From Hyphomicrobiales bacterium (GTDB lineage Bacteria > Pseudomonadota > Alphaproteobacteria > Rhizobiales > Rhizobiaceae): DNA of 64,000 nt. Below, one piece after another: positions 8,513-16,487 of this stretch. The DNA lies in the NCBI GenBank assembly GCA_003577315.1, contig QEVK01000016.1, positions 62,001 to 126,000 on the forward strand, written 5' to 3'. Below the pieces are notes generated by a model. It was not told the origin of the DNA. It worked only from the letters and a program-made list of their open reading frames with translations, and made no database searches. Positions within the stretch are counted from its first letter, which is position 1; every line of letters starts with the position of its first letter. Both the position numbers and the translations under genes were made by a program.

Positions 8513-9778
8513 TCAGCTCGTGAAGAAGCTCTGCGTGCCGTGGGCCTCGATGGCCTCGGCCAGCCGGTCGAGCGCGTGGACGTAGGCGGCCGTGCGCACG
8601 CTCACGCCCTTGTCCTTGGCGATGTTCCAGATGGCGCGGCCCTCGCGCTCCATGATCTCGCGCAGGCGGTCGTGGATGTCGCGCTCGGTCCAGTAGAAGC
8701 CCTGCTTGTTCTGCACCCACTCGAAATAGGACACGGTGACGCCGCCGGCATTGGCGAGGATGTCGGGCAGGACGATCACGTTCTTCCTGGCCAGGATCGC
8801 GTCCGCCTCGGGCGTGACCGGGCCGTTGGCGAGCTCGAGGATGAGCCGCGCCTTGATCGTGCCGGCGTTCTTCTCGTGGATCATGTTCTCCAGCGCCGAG
8901 GGCACGAGCAGGTCGCATTCCACGCCGACCAGCGCCTCGCCCTTCAGCGCCTCGTGGCCGCCCTGGCCGACCGTCGAGACGACGGAATGACCGTTCGCCT
9001 TGGCGTTGACGAGCATGTCGACATGCAGGCCCGCCTCCGAATAGACGCCGCCCTCGGAGTCGGAAACCGCCACGATCTTGTGGCCGTCGGCGGCGAGCAG
9101 GCGGGCGATGTGCTGGCCGGCATTGCCGAAGCCCTGAACGGCGACGCGCAGGTTCTCGCCCAGGCCGAGATCGGCGGAGAGGTGCCGCACGAGGTAGTAG
9201 CCGCCGCGGGCGGTGGCGTCGCCGCGCCCCAGCGAGCCGCCGAGCGAGATCGGCTTGCCGGTGATGACGGCGGGCTCGGCCTGGCCGACGATCTGGGCGT
9301 ATTCGTCGGCCATCCAGCCCATGATCATCGAGTTGGTGTAGACGTCGGGCGCCGGGATGTCGCGGTCGGGGCCCAGGATGCGGGCGAAGGCCTGGATGTA
9401 GGCGCGCGAGAGCCGCTCGATCTCCGCCTTGGAGAGCTGGCGCGGATCGACCTGCACCGCGCCCTTGCCGCCGCCATAGGGCAGGTTCATCACCGCGCAC
9501 TTGAACGTCATCCAAAACGCCAGCGTCTCGACCTCGTCGGCCGTGGCGTCGGGATGGAAGCGGATGCCGCCCTTGGTCGGGCCGCGCGTGTCGTCGTAGC
9601 GGCAGCGCCAGGCCAGGAACGACTTTCGCGAGCCGTCGTCCATGCGGATCATCAGGCGCACCTTGGTGGTCTCACGGGCGAATTTCAGCTTCTCGATCAC
9701 GTCGGGGTCGATGCTGAGATGGGCGGCGGCCTCGTCCAGCCGGACGAGCGCATCGTCGAGAAGGCTGTCTTCTGACAT
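8513..9778 (-). CDS. gdhA: Glu/Leu/Phe/Val dehydrogenase (glutamate dehydrogenase)
   Basis: A 421-residue enzyme interconverting glutamate and 2-oxoglutarate plus ammonia. The substrate-binding and catalytic lysines are visible in KGGIRFHP (K69), MTFKCAVMN (K93) and PYGGGKGAVQVDP (K105). The dinucleotide fold has AVQGFGNAGQHIA. Its length and motifs fit the small hexameric class. I chose the ATG at 9778 (MSEDSLLDD), which has an ACGGAG ribosome site. The frame continues upstream by 22 codons without a better site. A perfect palindrome 73 bp upstream may be an operator. The cofactor preference cannot be read from sequence alone. Confidence 0.9.
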   Translation of the reverse strand: MSEDSLLDDALVRLDEAAAHLSIDPDVIEKLKFARETTKVRLMIRMDDGSRKSFLAWRCRYDDTRGPTKGGIRFHPDATADEVETLAFWMTFKCAVMNLPYGGGKGAVQVDPRQLSKAEIERLSRAYIQAFARILGPDRDIPAPDVYTNSMIMGWMADEYAQIVGQAEPAVITGKPISLGGSLGRGDATARGGYYLVRHLSADLGLGENLRVAVQGFGNAGQHIARLLAADGHKIVAVSDSEGGVYSEAGLHVDMLVNAKANGHSVVSTVGQGGHEALKGEALVGVECDLLVPSALENMIHEKNAGTIKARLILELANGPVTPEADAILARKNVIVLPDILANAGGVTVSYFEWVQNKQGFYWTERDIHDRLREIMEREGRAIWNIAKDKGVSVRTAAYVHALDRLAEAIEAHGTQSFFTS

Positions 9779-9850
9779 AACGGCTCCGTGAGGTTTGAGG
9801 TGGAAAACGGCATTGTGCATAAGACACGAGCAGCCTTTGCGCAATAAGAA

Positions 9851-9865
9851 GTCAGCAATGCTGAC
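9851..9865. promoter_or_regulatory. Perfect palindrome upstream of gdhA (candidate operator)
   Basis: GTCAGCA-A-TGCTGAC, a 7-bp inverted repeat around one centre base, lies 73 bp upstream of the gdhA start in AT-rich surroundings. The form fits a GntR-, TetR- or Lrp/AsnC-type dimer site. No regulator is adjacent, so the binding protein is unknown. Confidence 0.5.
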
Positions 9866-9963
9866 CTAATTTCTTGCGACATTTGCGCACGGATGTTTCG
9901 CGAAAGGCGGCTTCAGGGTTCTTTCGCTGCGCGAACCGCCCGAAAGCGGCCCGAGGCCGCCGG

Positions 9964-11160
9964 TCAGGGACGTTCCAGCGAGCTGACGAAGGGCCAGTAG
10001 TCGGAAAGCCACAGCAGGAACGCGGCTGCCCAGAAAACGGCCGCGCCGGCATGGAGCGGGCCGGGCAGGTCGGGGATCGCCCCAAGCTCCGGCAGCACCC
10101 GCAGCGCGAGCGCGACGACGAGGAGCGCGAAGGCGATGCGCGTGGCGCGCGGGAAGCCGAGCGGGCGGCCGGAATGCAGCAGGCCAGCGATGGACAGCAC
10201 CATCAGCACGCTCATGCCGAGCCCGCCCATCAGCGCGACGTGCAGCGCCGTCACCCCGGCGACCGGCGCGCCGAGACGGGCGGCGCCGAGAAGGATCAAG
10301 CCGGCGCCGGCGAGCACGGCGGAGCCCGCCAGCGCCATGATCTCGGTGCGGAACGCCTCGCGGCCGACGAAGGCCTCGCCGGCCCGGTCCATGAAGGCCG
10401 CGCCCGCGGCGATGGCGAGGAAGCCGGTGACTTCGGCCGAGAAGCCGAGAAGCTCGCCGGCGATCATGACCGCGACGAGGCCGGGCGCGAGCGTGACGCG
10501 GCCGGGATGCGGCCGGAAGGGCGACGTCTCCTCGCTGGGGTCGAGCACCTGGTTGGTGACGGGAACGGTGATGCGCGCCAGCGCCACGCCGAGCAGGCCG
10601 AGGAAGACGAAGCCGGCGCAGTGGAGCATCCATTGCGCGAAGGTGACGTCCCCGACGAGGAAGCCGTAGCGCACGGCCACGAGGCAGCAAAGCAGCGCGC
10701 CGATCCAGTAGAGGAAGGCGAGCAGGCGGTCGGTGCGCCTGGCCCACGACGTCCACGCGACATAGGCGGCGAGCAGCGCCAGCCAGCCGATGTCGGCCAG
10801 CGCGCCGACGACGCCCAACGCATCCGCGCCGAGGAAGCCGACCAGCCGGCCGACGCCCCACAGGCCGGCCAGCACGTAGAGCCGGCGGCCGCGCAGGCAC
10901 GGCGTGTCGGTCCATTCGGGAACGGCGGTGGTGACGAAGCCCAGCAGCGCCGCGCCATAGGCGCCGAAGATCATCTCGTGCGCGTGCCAGAGCGAGGGCG
11001 GGGTGTCGCGGGCGAAGGGCAGGTCGAGGCCGAACACCAGCACCCACTGGAACGGCCACAGCGCGGCATAGAGCGCGGCGAGCGGGAAGAACAGGCGGAA
11101 GCCCTCGTCTCCGAGGACGACGTGGAGCGGCGGGGCCGGGCGGGGCGGAGGAACCAGCAC
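9964..11160 (-). CDS. nnrS: NnrS family heme/copper membrane protein
   Basis: A 398-residue polytopic membrane protein with about 12 hydrophobic segments. The family signature LWHAHEMIFGAYGAALLGF with following TAVPEWT is clear near residues 57-85. NnrS proteins protect against nitric oxide stress and are typically controlled by the NO-responsive regulator NnrR. The start is GTG at 11160, two bases after the stop of the ATPase gene, so it is the last gene of a four-gene operon led by a periplasmic receptor. The FNR-type box before that operon fits nitrosative or low-oxygen control. Why an ABC importer is coupled to NnrS is not evident. Confidence 0.88.
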   Translation of the reverse strand: MLVPPPRPAPPLHVVLGDEGFRLFFPLAALYAALWPFQWVLVFGLDLPFARDTPPSLWHAHEMIFGAYGAALLGFVTTAVPEWTDTPCLRGRRLYVLAGLWGVGRLVGFLGADALGVVGALADIGWLALLAAYVAWTSWARRTDRLLAFLYWIGALLCCLVAVRYGFLVGDVTFAQWMLHCAGFVFLGLLGVALARITVPVTNQVLDPSEETSPFRPHPGRVTLAPGLVAVMIAGELLGFSAEVTGFLAIAAGAAFMDRAGEAFVGREAFRTEIMALAGSAVLAGAGLILLGAARLGAPVAGVTALHVALMGGLGMSVLMVLSIAGLLHSGRPLGFPRATRIAFALLVVALALRVLPELGAIPDLPGPLHAGAAVFWAAAFLLWLSDYWPFVSSLERP

Positions 11161-11162
11161 GG

Positions 11163-11912
11163 TCAGGCCACCCTGCGCTCGTCGACGTCGTGGATGTGGC
11201 GGAACAGCGGGTCGCCCTTCAGGAAGGACTGCACGGTCTCGAACACGGCGCGGTCCTCGCGCGCGCCGGGCTCGCCGTCCAGCCGCCGCTCGCCCGCCAC
11301 CCCCCTGCCCGCGACGTCGAGGACGAGGATGCGATGGGCGATGCGGGCGGCCTCGATCAGGTCGTGGGTGACGAACAGCGCCGCGAAATGGGCGGCGCGC
11401 GAGGCGTCGATGACGAGGTCCTGCATGCGCCGCTTGAGCGCGGCGTCGAGCGCGGTGAACGGCTCGTCGAAGAACAGGAAATCCGGCTCCGCCACCAGCG
11501 CGCGGGCGATGGCCACGCGCTGCTGCATGCCGCCGGAAAGCTCGACGGGGAACTTGCCGAGGTCGGCGCGGTCGAAGGCGACGCGCTCGGCCGCCGCGCG
11601 CGCCCTTTGCGCGCGCTCGCCGCGCCGCATGCCGGAAATGCGCAGCGGATAGGCGATGTTGTCGAGCGCCGTCGCCCAGGGCAAGAGGCGCGGCCCCTGG
11701 AACACCATGCCGTGCCGGGCATAGGCGCGCTCGACCCGGCCGCGCCGCGGCTCCATGACGCCGGCGGCGACGTGGACGAGCGTGCTCTTGCCGCAGCCGG
11801 ACGGGCCGACCAGCGCCACCACCTCGCCGCGCGCCACCGACAGGTCGATGCCGTCGAGCACCGTGCGGCCGAAATAGGAATGGCCGACGTCGCGAAGCTG
11901 AAGCACGCTCAT
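11163..11912 (-). CDS. ABC transporter ATP-binding protein, nitrate/sulfonate/taurine type
   Basis: A 249-residue ABC ATPase: Walker A GPSGCGKST at residues 36-44, signature LSGGMQQRVAIARAL near 130, Walker B FLFFDEPF near 152 and switch His in FVTHDL near 186. It belongs to the SsuB/TauB/NrtD group serving NMT1-type receptors. I chose the ATG at 11912 (MSVLQLRDVGHSY) because it overlaps the permease stop as ATGA, the usual coupling; a start 15 bp upstream is possible. It energises the permease encoded immediately before it. Confidence 0.88.
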   Translation of the reverse strand: MSVLQLRDVGHSYFGRTVLDGIDLSVARGEVVALVGPSGCGKSTLVHVAAGVMEPRRGRVERAYARHGMVFQGPRLLPWATALDNIAYPLRISGMRRGERAQRARAAAERVAFDRADLGKFPVELSGGMQQRVAIARALVAEPDFLFFDEPFTALDAALKRRMQDLVIDASRAAHFAALFVTHDLIEAARIAHRILVLDVAGRGVAGERRLDGEPGAREDRAVFETVQSFLKGDPLFRHIHDVDERRVA

Positions 11913-12724
11913 CGCTTCACCCCCCACGGCACGGCGGCGGCGCGCCAGCGCTCGAACTCCGAGCGCACCGGATGGACGATGCCGTACTCGAAGGCGATCA
12001 GCGCCGCGACGGCGATCATCACCCAGGCGAGCGCGCCGGCGACGTCGAGATTGGCGCGGGCGCGGGCGAGCTCGCCGCCGATGCCGCCGACATTGGCGAG
12101 AAGCTCGGCCATCACCGCGACCTTGAAGGCGGTGCCGAGCGAGATGGCGAGCGCGGGGAAGAGATGGGCCGCGACATGGCGCAGGCCGAGCGTCGTCAGC
12201 CGCTTCACCGGGCCGGCGCCGAAGGCGCGCGCCATGTCGTCGAGGCTGCGGTCGCGCGTGGTCACGCCCTCGGCGACGCCGACGAAGACCAGCGGCGACG
12301 AGGCGATCAGGATGGTGACGACGACGGTGCCGTCGGTGGAGCCGAACCAGATCATGGCGAGCACGATCCAGGCGATGGGCGGCACGCCGAGCAGCACGGT
12401 CACCAGCGGCCGCGCCGCGCGCATGGTGGCCGGCGAGTAGCCGGCCGCAAGCCCCGCCAGCGCGCCGGCGAGCGCCGAGACGACGAAGCCCTCGACGGCG
12501 CGGCGGCTGGTCAGCACCGCGATGTCCCAGGATTTCGGATCGGACAGGATCGCGCCCATGGCCCGGACCGTGGCGAGCGGCGCCGGCAGGATGAAGTCGC
12601 CATAGACCTCATGGCCGAACTGCCACAGGGCGGCGAGCAGCGACAGCGCGGCGAGGCCCGACCACGCCGACCACAGGAAACGCCCGGTGCGCCCCAGCCT
12701 GCCCGTCCACGCCGCGGCGATCAT
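11909..12724 (-). CDS. ABC transporter permease, nitrate/sulfonate/taurine type
   Basis: A 271-residue inner-membrane protein with about six transmembrane helices. The EAA-type loop that contacts the ATPase lies in DDMARAFGAGPVKRL around residue 165. It fits the SsuC/TauC/NrtB group. Its gene starts 9 bp after the receptor gene and its stop overlaps the ATPase start by 4 bp, so receptor, permease, ATPase and nnrS form one transcription unit. Substrate unknown: sulfonates, nitrate, thiamine precursors and related small molecules are all imported by this group. Confidence 0.87.
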   Translation of the reverse strand: MIAAAWTGRLGRTGRFLWSAWSGLAALSLLAALWQFGHEVYGDFILPAPLATVRAMGAILSDPKSWDIAVLTSRRAVEGFVVSALAGALAGLAAGYSPATMRAARPLVTVLLGVPPIAWIVLAMIWFGSTDGTVVVTILIASSPLVFVGVAEGVTTRDRSLDDMARAFGAGPVKRLTTLGLRHVAAHLFPALAISLGTAFKVAVMAELLANVGGIGGELARARANLDVAGALAWVMIAVAALIAFEYGIVHPVRSEFERWRAAAVPWGVKR

Positions 12725-12733
12725 CGCCGGCGC

Positions 12734-13753
12734 CTAGAGATAGAAGCCGTCGTCGGGCAGCTTGCCGCCGACGATGCCGGTATCGGCCTGCGACAGCGTC
12801 GACAGCATCGCCTCGATGTCGGGCCGCGCCGCGCGCGCGCGCCGGGCGACGAGGTTGGAGGCGGCGAGCGAGGCGGCGAGGATCGGGGCCGGCATCTCCA
12901 GCGCCTCCGTGGCGTCGGCGGCGGCGCGGGCCGGATCGGCGTTGACCGATTCGGTCGCCTTCTCGACAATCTCCTGCAAGGCGTCGGCGATGCCGGGATT
13001 GGCGTCCATGAACGGAACCGTCAGCGCCATGCCCGCCTGCGGCAGCACGGCCGAGCCGCCGGTGGCCTGCGCCCACGCCTGCTGCACGTCGATGACGCGC
13101 TGCACGGTCTTGCCGGCGGCGGCCCCGCGCAGGATCGCGGCCGACACCGCCGGCTCGGTCGAAAGGACCGCATCGACGCGGCCGGCCATCAGGAGCTGGA
13201 TCGCCTCGATGGGCGAGCCGGCGCTTTCGAGGCTAATGTCGGTGCCCGGCACCATGTCGTGATGGGCGAGCAGGCGGGCGAGCACGAGGTCGGGCATGTC
13301 GTTGCGGAACGGGACGGCGAGCGATCTGCCCTTCAGCGCCGGGATGCTCGACAGGCCGGGATCGGCGGCGATGATGTAGAGCAGCCCCGTCGTCATGACG
13401 TTGAGCAGCCGCACGCCCATGCCGCGATTGTAGAGGTTGGCGGCGACCTGCACCGGCAGGATCAGCGCCTGCATGGTGCCGGAGGTCAGCCCCGCGCGCA
13501 TCTCGTCGGGGTTGCGCCAGACCTTGAACTCGGCCGTCCCGGCAATCCCGGAGAAGGCGCCGGAGGCGACGGCATGGGCAAGCGTCACGCTGGGGCCGGC
13601 CGGCGGGCCGTAGAGCGTCAGCGACGGCAGTTTCGCCGCCGCCGCCCGCCGCACGGATGCCGGCAGCGCGAAAAGGGCGGCGGTGGCGCCGGCCGCAGCG
13701 AGCGCGGCGCGGCGGGAGAGGATCGTGCGATCCGGCGATGAAGGTCTCGACAT
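12734..13753 (-). CDS. NMT1/THI5-type periplasmic substrate-binding protein
   Basis: A 339-residue exported receptor. The N-terminus has a twin-arginine-like signal (SRRAALAAAGATAALFALPA) ending near an Ala-rich cleavage site, which suggests Tat export. The mature part resembles ABC receptors for nitrate, taurine or pyrimidine compounds (LTLYGPPAGPSVTLAHAVASG; later DAVLSTEPAVSAAIL). I chose the ATG at 13753, which has CCGGAG upstream; a longer frame to 13867 lacks a site. It is the first gene of the operon with permease, ATPase and nnrS. A class II FNR-type promoter lies just upstream. Confidence 0.85.
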   Translation of the reverse strand: MSRPSSPDRTILSRRAALAAAGATAALFALPASVRRAAAAKLPSLTLYGPPAGPSVTLAHAVASGAFSGIAGTAEFKVWRNPDEMRAGLTSGTMQALILPVQVAANLYNRGMGVRLLNVMTTGLLYIIAADPGLSSIPALKGRSLAVPFRNDMPDLVLARLLAHHDMVPGTDISLESAGSPIEAIQLLMAGRVDAVLSTEPAVSAAILRGAAAGKTVQRVIDVQQAWAQATGGSAVLPQAGMALTVPFMDANPGIADALQEIVEKATESVNADPARAAADATEALEMPAPILAASLAASNLVARRARAARPDIEAMLSTLSQADTGIVGGKLPDDGFYL

Positions 13754-13803
13754 GGCAAGCTCCGGAAAGTCGGCCGGCCCGTCCCGACCGTCCGGGCCTG
13801 CTC

Positions 13804-13845
13804 CATATAAACTTGCATATAGAACTCCACTTTGTTGGAGATCAA
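13804..13845 (-). promoter_or_regulatory. FNR/NnrR/FixK-type box and -10 element for the ABC-nnrS operon
   Basis: Read on the minus strand, TTGATCTCCAACAA (13845-13832) matches the CRP/FNR-family consensus TTGAT-N4-ATCAA with one mismatch. A TATATG hexamer at 13809-13804 is placed so that the box centre would lie at about -41.5, the class II activator position. It is about 85 bp upstream of the receptor start codon. Oxygen or nitric oxide control through FNR, FixK or NnrR is inferred from the box and from nnrS in the operon. Confidence 0.7.
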
Positions 13846-13949
13846 GCAGGCTTCGCGTCCGCGACAATCTTTCCCGCCATCGCGCTCCCGCCGCCTGAGG
13901 CGGCGCACCCCGCCGCCGTGCCGGGGCTGCACCATGCTACATAAAGAAA

Positions 13950-13975
13950 GAACCCGGCGGTCGCCCGCCGGGTTC
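13950..13975 (-). terminator. Rho-independent terminator of the first porin
   Basis: An 11-bp stem GAACCCGGCGG with a 4-nt loop, followed on the minus strand by a TTCTTTCTTT run. The same hairpin follows the second porin at 17694-17719, so the two 3' ends are inverted copies. Confidence 0.9.
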
Positions 13976-13997
13976 CTTTCATCCGATCCGCGAGGGA

Positions 13998-15149
13998 TTA
14001 GAAGAAGCGCGAGAAGCGGACGAAGCCCGACACGCTGCTGCCGTCGACGCCGGCCGGCGTATCGATGTCGCGATAGACGATCTCGGTGCGGACCGCGAAG
14101 TTCTCGACCGGGGTCCAGAGACCGTGCAGTTCGAGCGCCCAGGCGTCAACATTCGTGCTGACATCCGTGCCGGGGAGATAGAGATCGTTGAAGTACTGCA
14201 CCGCCAGCGACGCGCCGAACTGGGCGTTGAAGCGGTGGAAGTACGAAGCGATGACCGACCACTCGGCGCCGGTGCCGAGACGGGCGTTCCTGCCAACCGC
14301 ATACTGGTTGTCGCTGTCGGCATAGAAGCCGAGGAGGCGGAACGACGAGCCGGGCGCGCCGGGGATGTTGTAGTGCAGGCCAGCCTGGACGCCGAAGCCG
14401 CTGTCATCGACCGGAAGCAGCGTGAGCGGATTGATCGCCAGGCGATTCTCGTCGAAGCCGACCTTCAACCATGCACCACCCCAACCCTGGTTGACGCCGA
14501 CAACGCCGACGACGTTCGGGATGTAGTTGCGGTCAGCGAAATACGGCGCGGCGTAGTTGCCGTCGTTGTCGTCTTCGAGCGAGATCGTGCCGAAGAAGCC
14601 GTTCGAGCCCGAGAAGTTGTACTGGATCAGGTGAGCCTGCTGATACGCGTAGTCGAGACCCGTATCCGAGTGCGAACCGCCAGCGGCGACGCCACCCTGC
14701 GGCACCGACACCCACGCGGAATCCGTCCAACCGGCGCGGAAGCCGCCGAGCGACAGCCAGGCATGGTTCAGGTAGGTGCCATCAGCAGCGGCAAGGCCGG
14801 TCGCGGTGATGCCGGAAAGGCCGCTCGTGCGAGCGCTGTCGATACGGGCATAGCCGCGCAGCTGGCCGTATTCGGTCTCCGAACGGGCGTCGACGAACAG
14901 ACGGATGCGGCTGTGGCTGTTCCAGGTGTCCTCGACAAAGCCGTAGAAGTTCGACGCGGCGCCACCGGCATCGCTGTCGGCGGTGCCGACCTGATGACGG
15001 ATCTCGGCGCCGATGCGCAGGCAGGTCTCGGTGCCCGGGATGTAGAAGAAGCCGGCGCCGTAGACGTCGCAGACGCGGACGTATTCGACGGGCTCCGGCT
15101 CGGCGATGACGATCGCGTCGGCCGCCTGGGCGCCGGTCGCGGCGAGGGT
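13998..15149 (-). pseudogene. Omp2-type porin lacking its start codon and signal-peptide start
   Basis: The open frame encodes about 383 residues of a rhizobial/Brucella Omp2-type porin ending in the classical terminal aromatic (RFSRFF). It begins at the signal-peptide tail TLAATGAQAADAIVIAEPEP and continues through VEYVRVCDVYGAGFFYIPG to the barrel. Relative to the second porin, about 43 bp with ATG and the first part of the signal peptide are absent: the leader TTTGACTGGAGGTCA is joined directly to CCCTCGCC. No usable in-frame start precedes it. The recombinase gene lies where its promoter should be. It may be a silent cassette, a true pseudogene or an assembly error. Intact porins of this family form trimeric outer-membrane channels. 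Confidence 0.8.
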
Positions 15150-15174
15150 GACCTCCAGTCAAAACCGGAGGTCA
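15149..15174. repeat. Dyad TGACCTCC-N10-GGAGGTCA between recombinase and first porin
   Basis: Perfect 8-bp inverted repeat with a 10-bp centre, 12 bp after the recombinase stop codon. On the minus strand the right arm is the porin ribosome-binding site (GGAGG), so the RNA hairpin would hide it. The inner 15 bp TTTGACTGGAGGTCA recur in opposite orientation at 16470-16484, before the second porin. It could be a recombinase site or a folded-back porin leader. Confidence 0.6.
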
Positions 15175-15186
15175 GGAACGGCCGTC

Positions 15187-16158
15187 TCAGGCCGCGGCCG
15201 CCTTCTTCTCCGGCCGTCGCTCCAGCACCGGCAGGCAGGCGTCGAGGTCGCGCGTCGCCAGATGGGCGTAGCGCATGGTCATCTGGAGCGTCTGGTGGCC
15301 CAGCCACATCTGCACGCGGCGCAGATCGATGCCGCCGCGCACCAGCCGCGAGGCGCAGGTGTGCCTGAGGATGTGCGGCACCACGTCGGCGTCGCCGCCG
15401 AGGCCGCAATCCCCCTTGGCGGCATGCCACACCGCGCGGAACCGATGCTGCCTTACATGAAGGAACGGTCCGGCGCGGGCGGGCTTCGACGCCCGCAGCG
15501 CCTCGCCTGCCCGTCTCGTCAGCGGAATGGTCCGGCTCTTGCCCGACTTGGTGATCCAGAACGTGGCCTGGGCCGCGCCGATGTCGTTCCAGCGCAGGCC
15601 GATGGCCTCGCCCAGGCGCGCGCCGGTGTCGACCAGAAAGACGGCGAGGCGGTAATAATCGTCCGACCGCGCCCGGATGGCCGCGAACAGCGCGTCCTCC
15701 TCCTCCTGTTCGAGGAACCTGATTCGTCCCGCGCGCTCCTTCAGGCGGGTGAATTCCGGCAGGCTTCGCAGCTCGCCCATGCGATGGGCCTTCTTGAGCA
15801 GCTTGCTGAGCGCCGCCAGCTTGCGGTTTATCGTGGCGTTGCTGTTGCCCCTGCCGCGCAGGCAGCCCACGAGATGGTCCAGCCTGTCCTGCGGGAAATC
15901 GTCCAGCTTCTCGCCGCCGAGGAACCGATCGAGCTCCCTGATGAAGGACCCGACGCAGTATTTATGGAAGCTCTCTTCCCAAAGGACGTTGTGGTGCGCC
16001 TCGTAGAGACCGAGAAGCGTCCGCCCTGTTCCATCCAGCGGCCCGGTGCCGTCGTTGTTCCGGCTTGCCATGGGGCTTCGCATCCGGTCTGGCGATGGTG
16101 GTGGAACGCATGTCGTATTCATCGATGTCCCCGCGATTCTGTTTCCCTGCCGGGGCAT
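15187..16158 (-). CDS. Tyrosine recombinase between the two porin genes
   Basis: A 323-residue site-specific recombinase of the phage integrase/XerCD superfamily. The core-binding N-terminal domain covers about residues 50-135. The catalytic domain keeps the full set: R181 in TGARLGEA, lysine near 204-207 in KSGKSR, H262 and R265 in HILRHT, H288 in GHQT and Y297 in MRYAHL. It should therefore be active. The N-terminal 30 residues are poorly structured, and internal ATGs at about 16122 and 16071 are alternative starts. It lies between two inverted porin genes with no other phage gene nearby, so a role in local DNA inversion or a remnant of an insertion are both possible. Confidence 0.85.
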   Translation of the reverse strand: MPRQGNRIAGTSMNTTCVPPPSPDRMRSPMASRNNDGTGPLDGTGRTLLGLYEAHHNVLWEESFHKYCVGSFIRELDRFLGGEKLDDFPQDRLDHLVGCLRGRGNSNATINRKLAALSKLLKKAHRMGELRSLPEFTRLKERAGRIRFLEQEEEDALFAAIRARSDDYYRLAVFLVDTGARLGEAIGLRWNDIGAAQATFWITKSGKSRTIPLTRRAGEALRASKPARAGPFLHVRQHRFRAVWHAAKGDCGLGGDADVVPHILRHTCASRLVRGGIDLRRVQMWLGHQTLQMTMRYAHLATRDLDACLPVLERRPEKKAAAA

Positions 16159-16487
16159 CTACAGTCTTCCTCGCCGCGCGGCGCCGATTCCGCGGCGGAA
16201 GGCAGGGTGATTCCTCCGCCCGCGGCGCCGTCCCTGCCACGATGGTAAACGGTTCCTTTCCGGGCGGGTGGAAATCGTGTCATTTGTGCAACAGACCTGT
16301 CCGATAGCACGCGCACAAGGGCGCCAGCGCCGGGATTGCGGTTGAACGGCGAGCGCCGCTGCGTATTGTCGGCTTCGGAGAAGGGGCGCCTCGCGCATCT
16401 TTTTCGAGCATTGGGGATGGGGCAGGGAACGCTGTCCTTCAGCAAAAAATACCCAGACCCGCTTTTAACTTTGACTGGAGGTCAGAA
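16159..16487. other. Divergent promoter region between recombinase and second porin
   Basis: A 329-bp region without a gene, more AT-rich than its surroundings near both ends. It must drive the second porin to the right and probably the recombinase to the left. The porin leader TTTGACTGGAGGTCAGAA (16470-16487) holds a strong ribosome site directly before the ATG at 16488. No clear -35/-10 pair stands out. Confidence 0.5.

Noticed and set aside
13998-14711. Short independent porin gene starting at a GTG at 14711
   Set aside because: The frame continues upstream as clear porin sequence to 15149; the GTG is internal.
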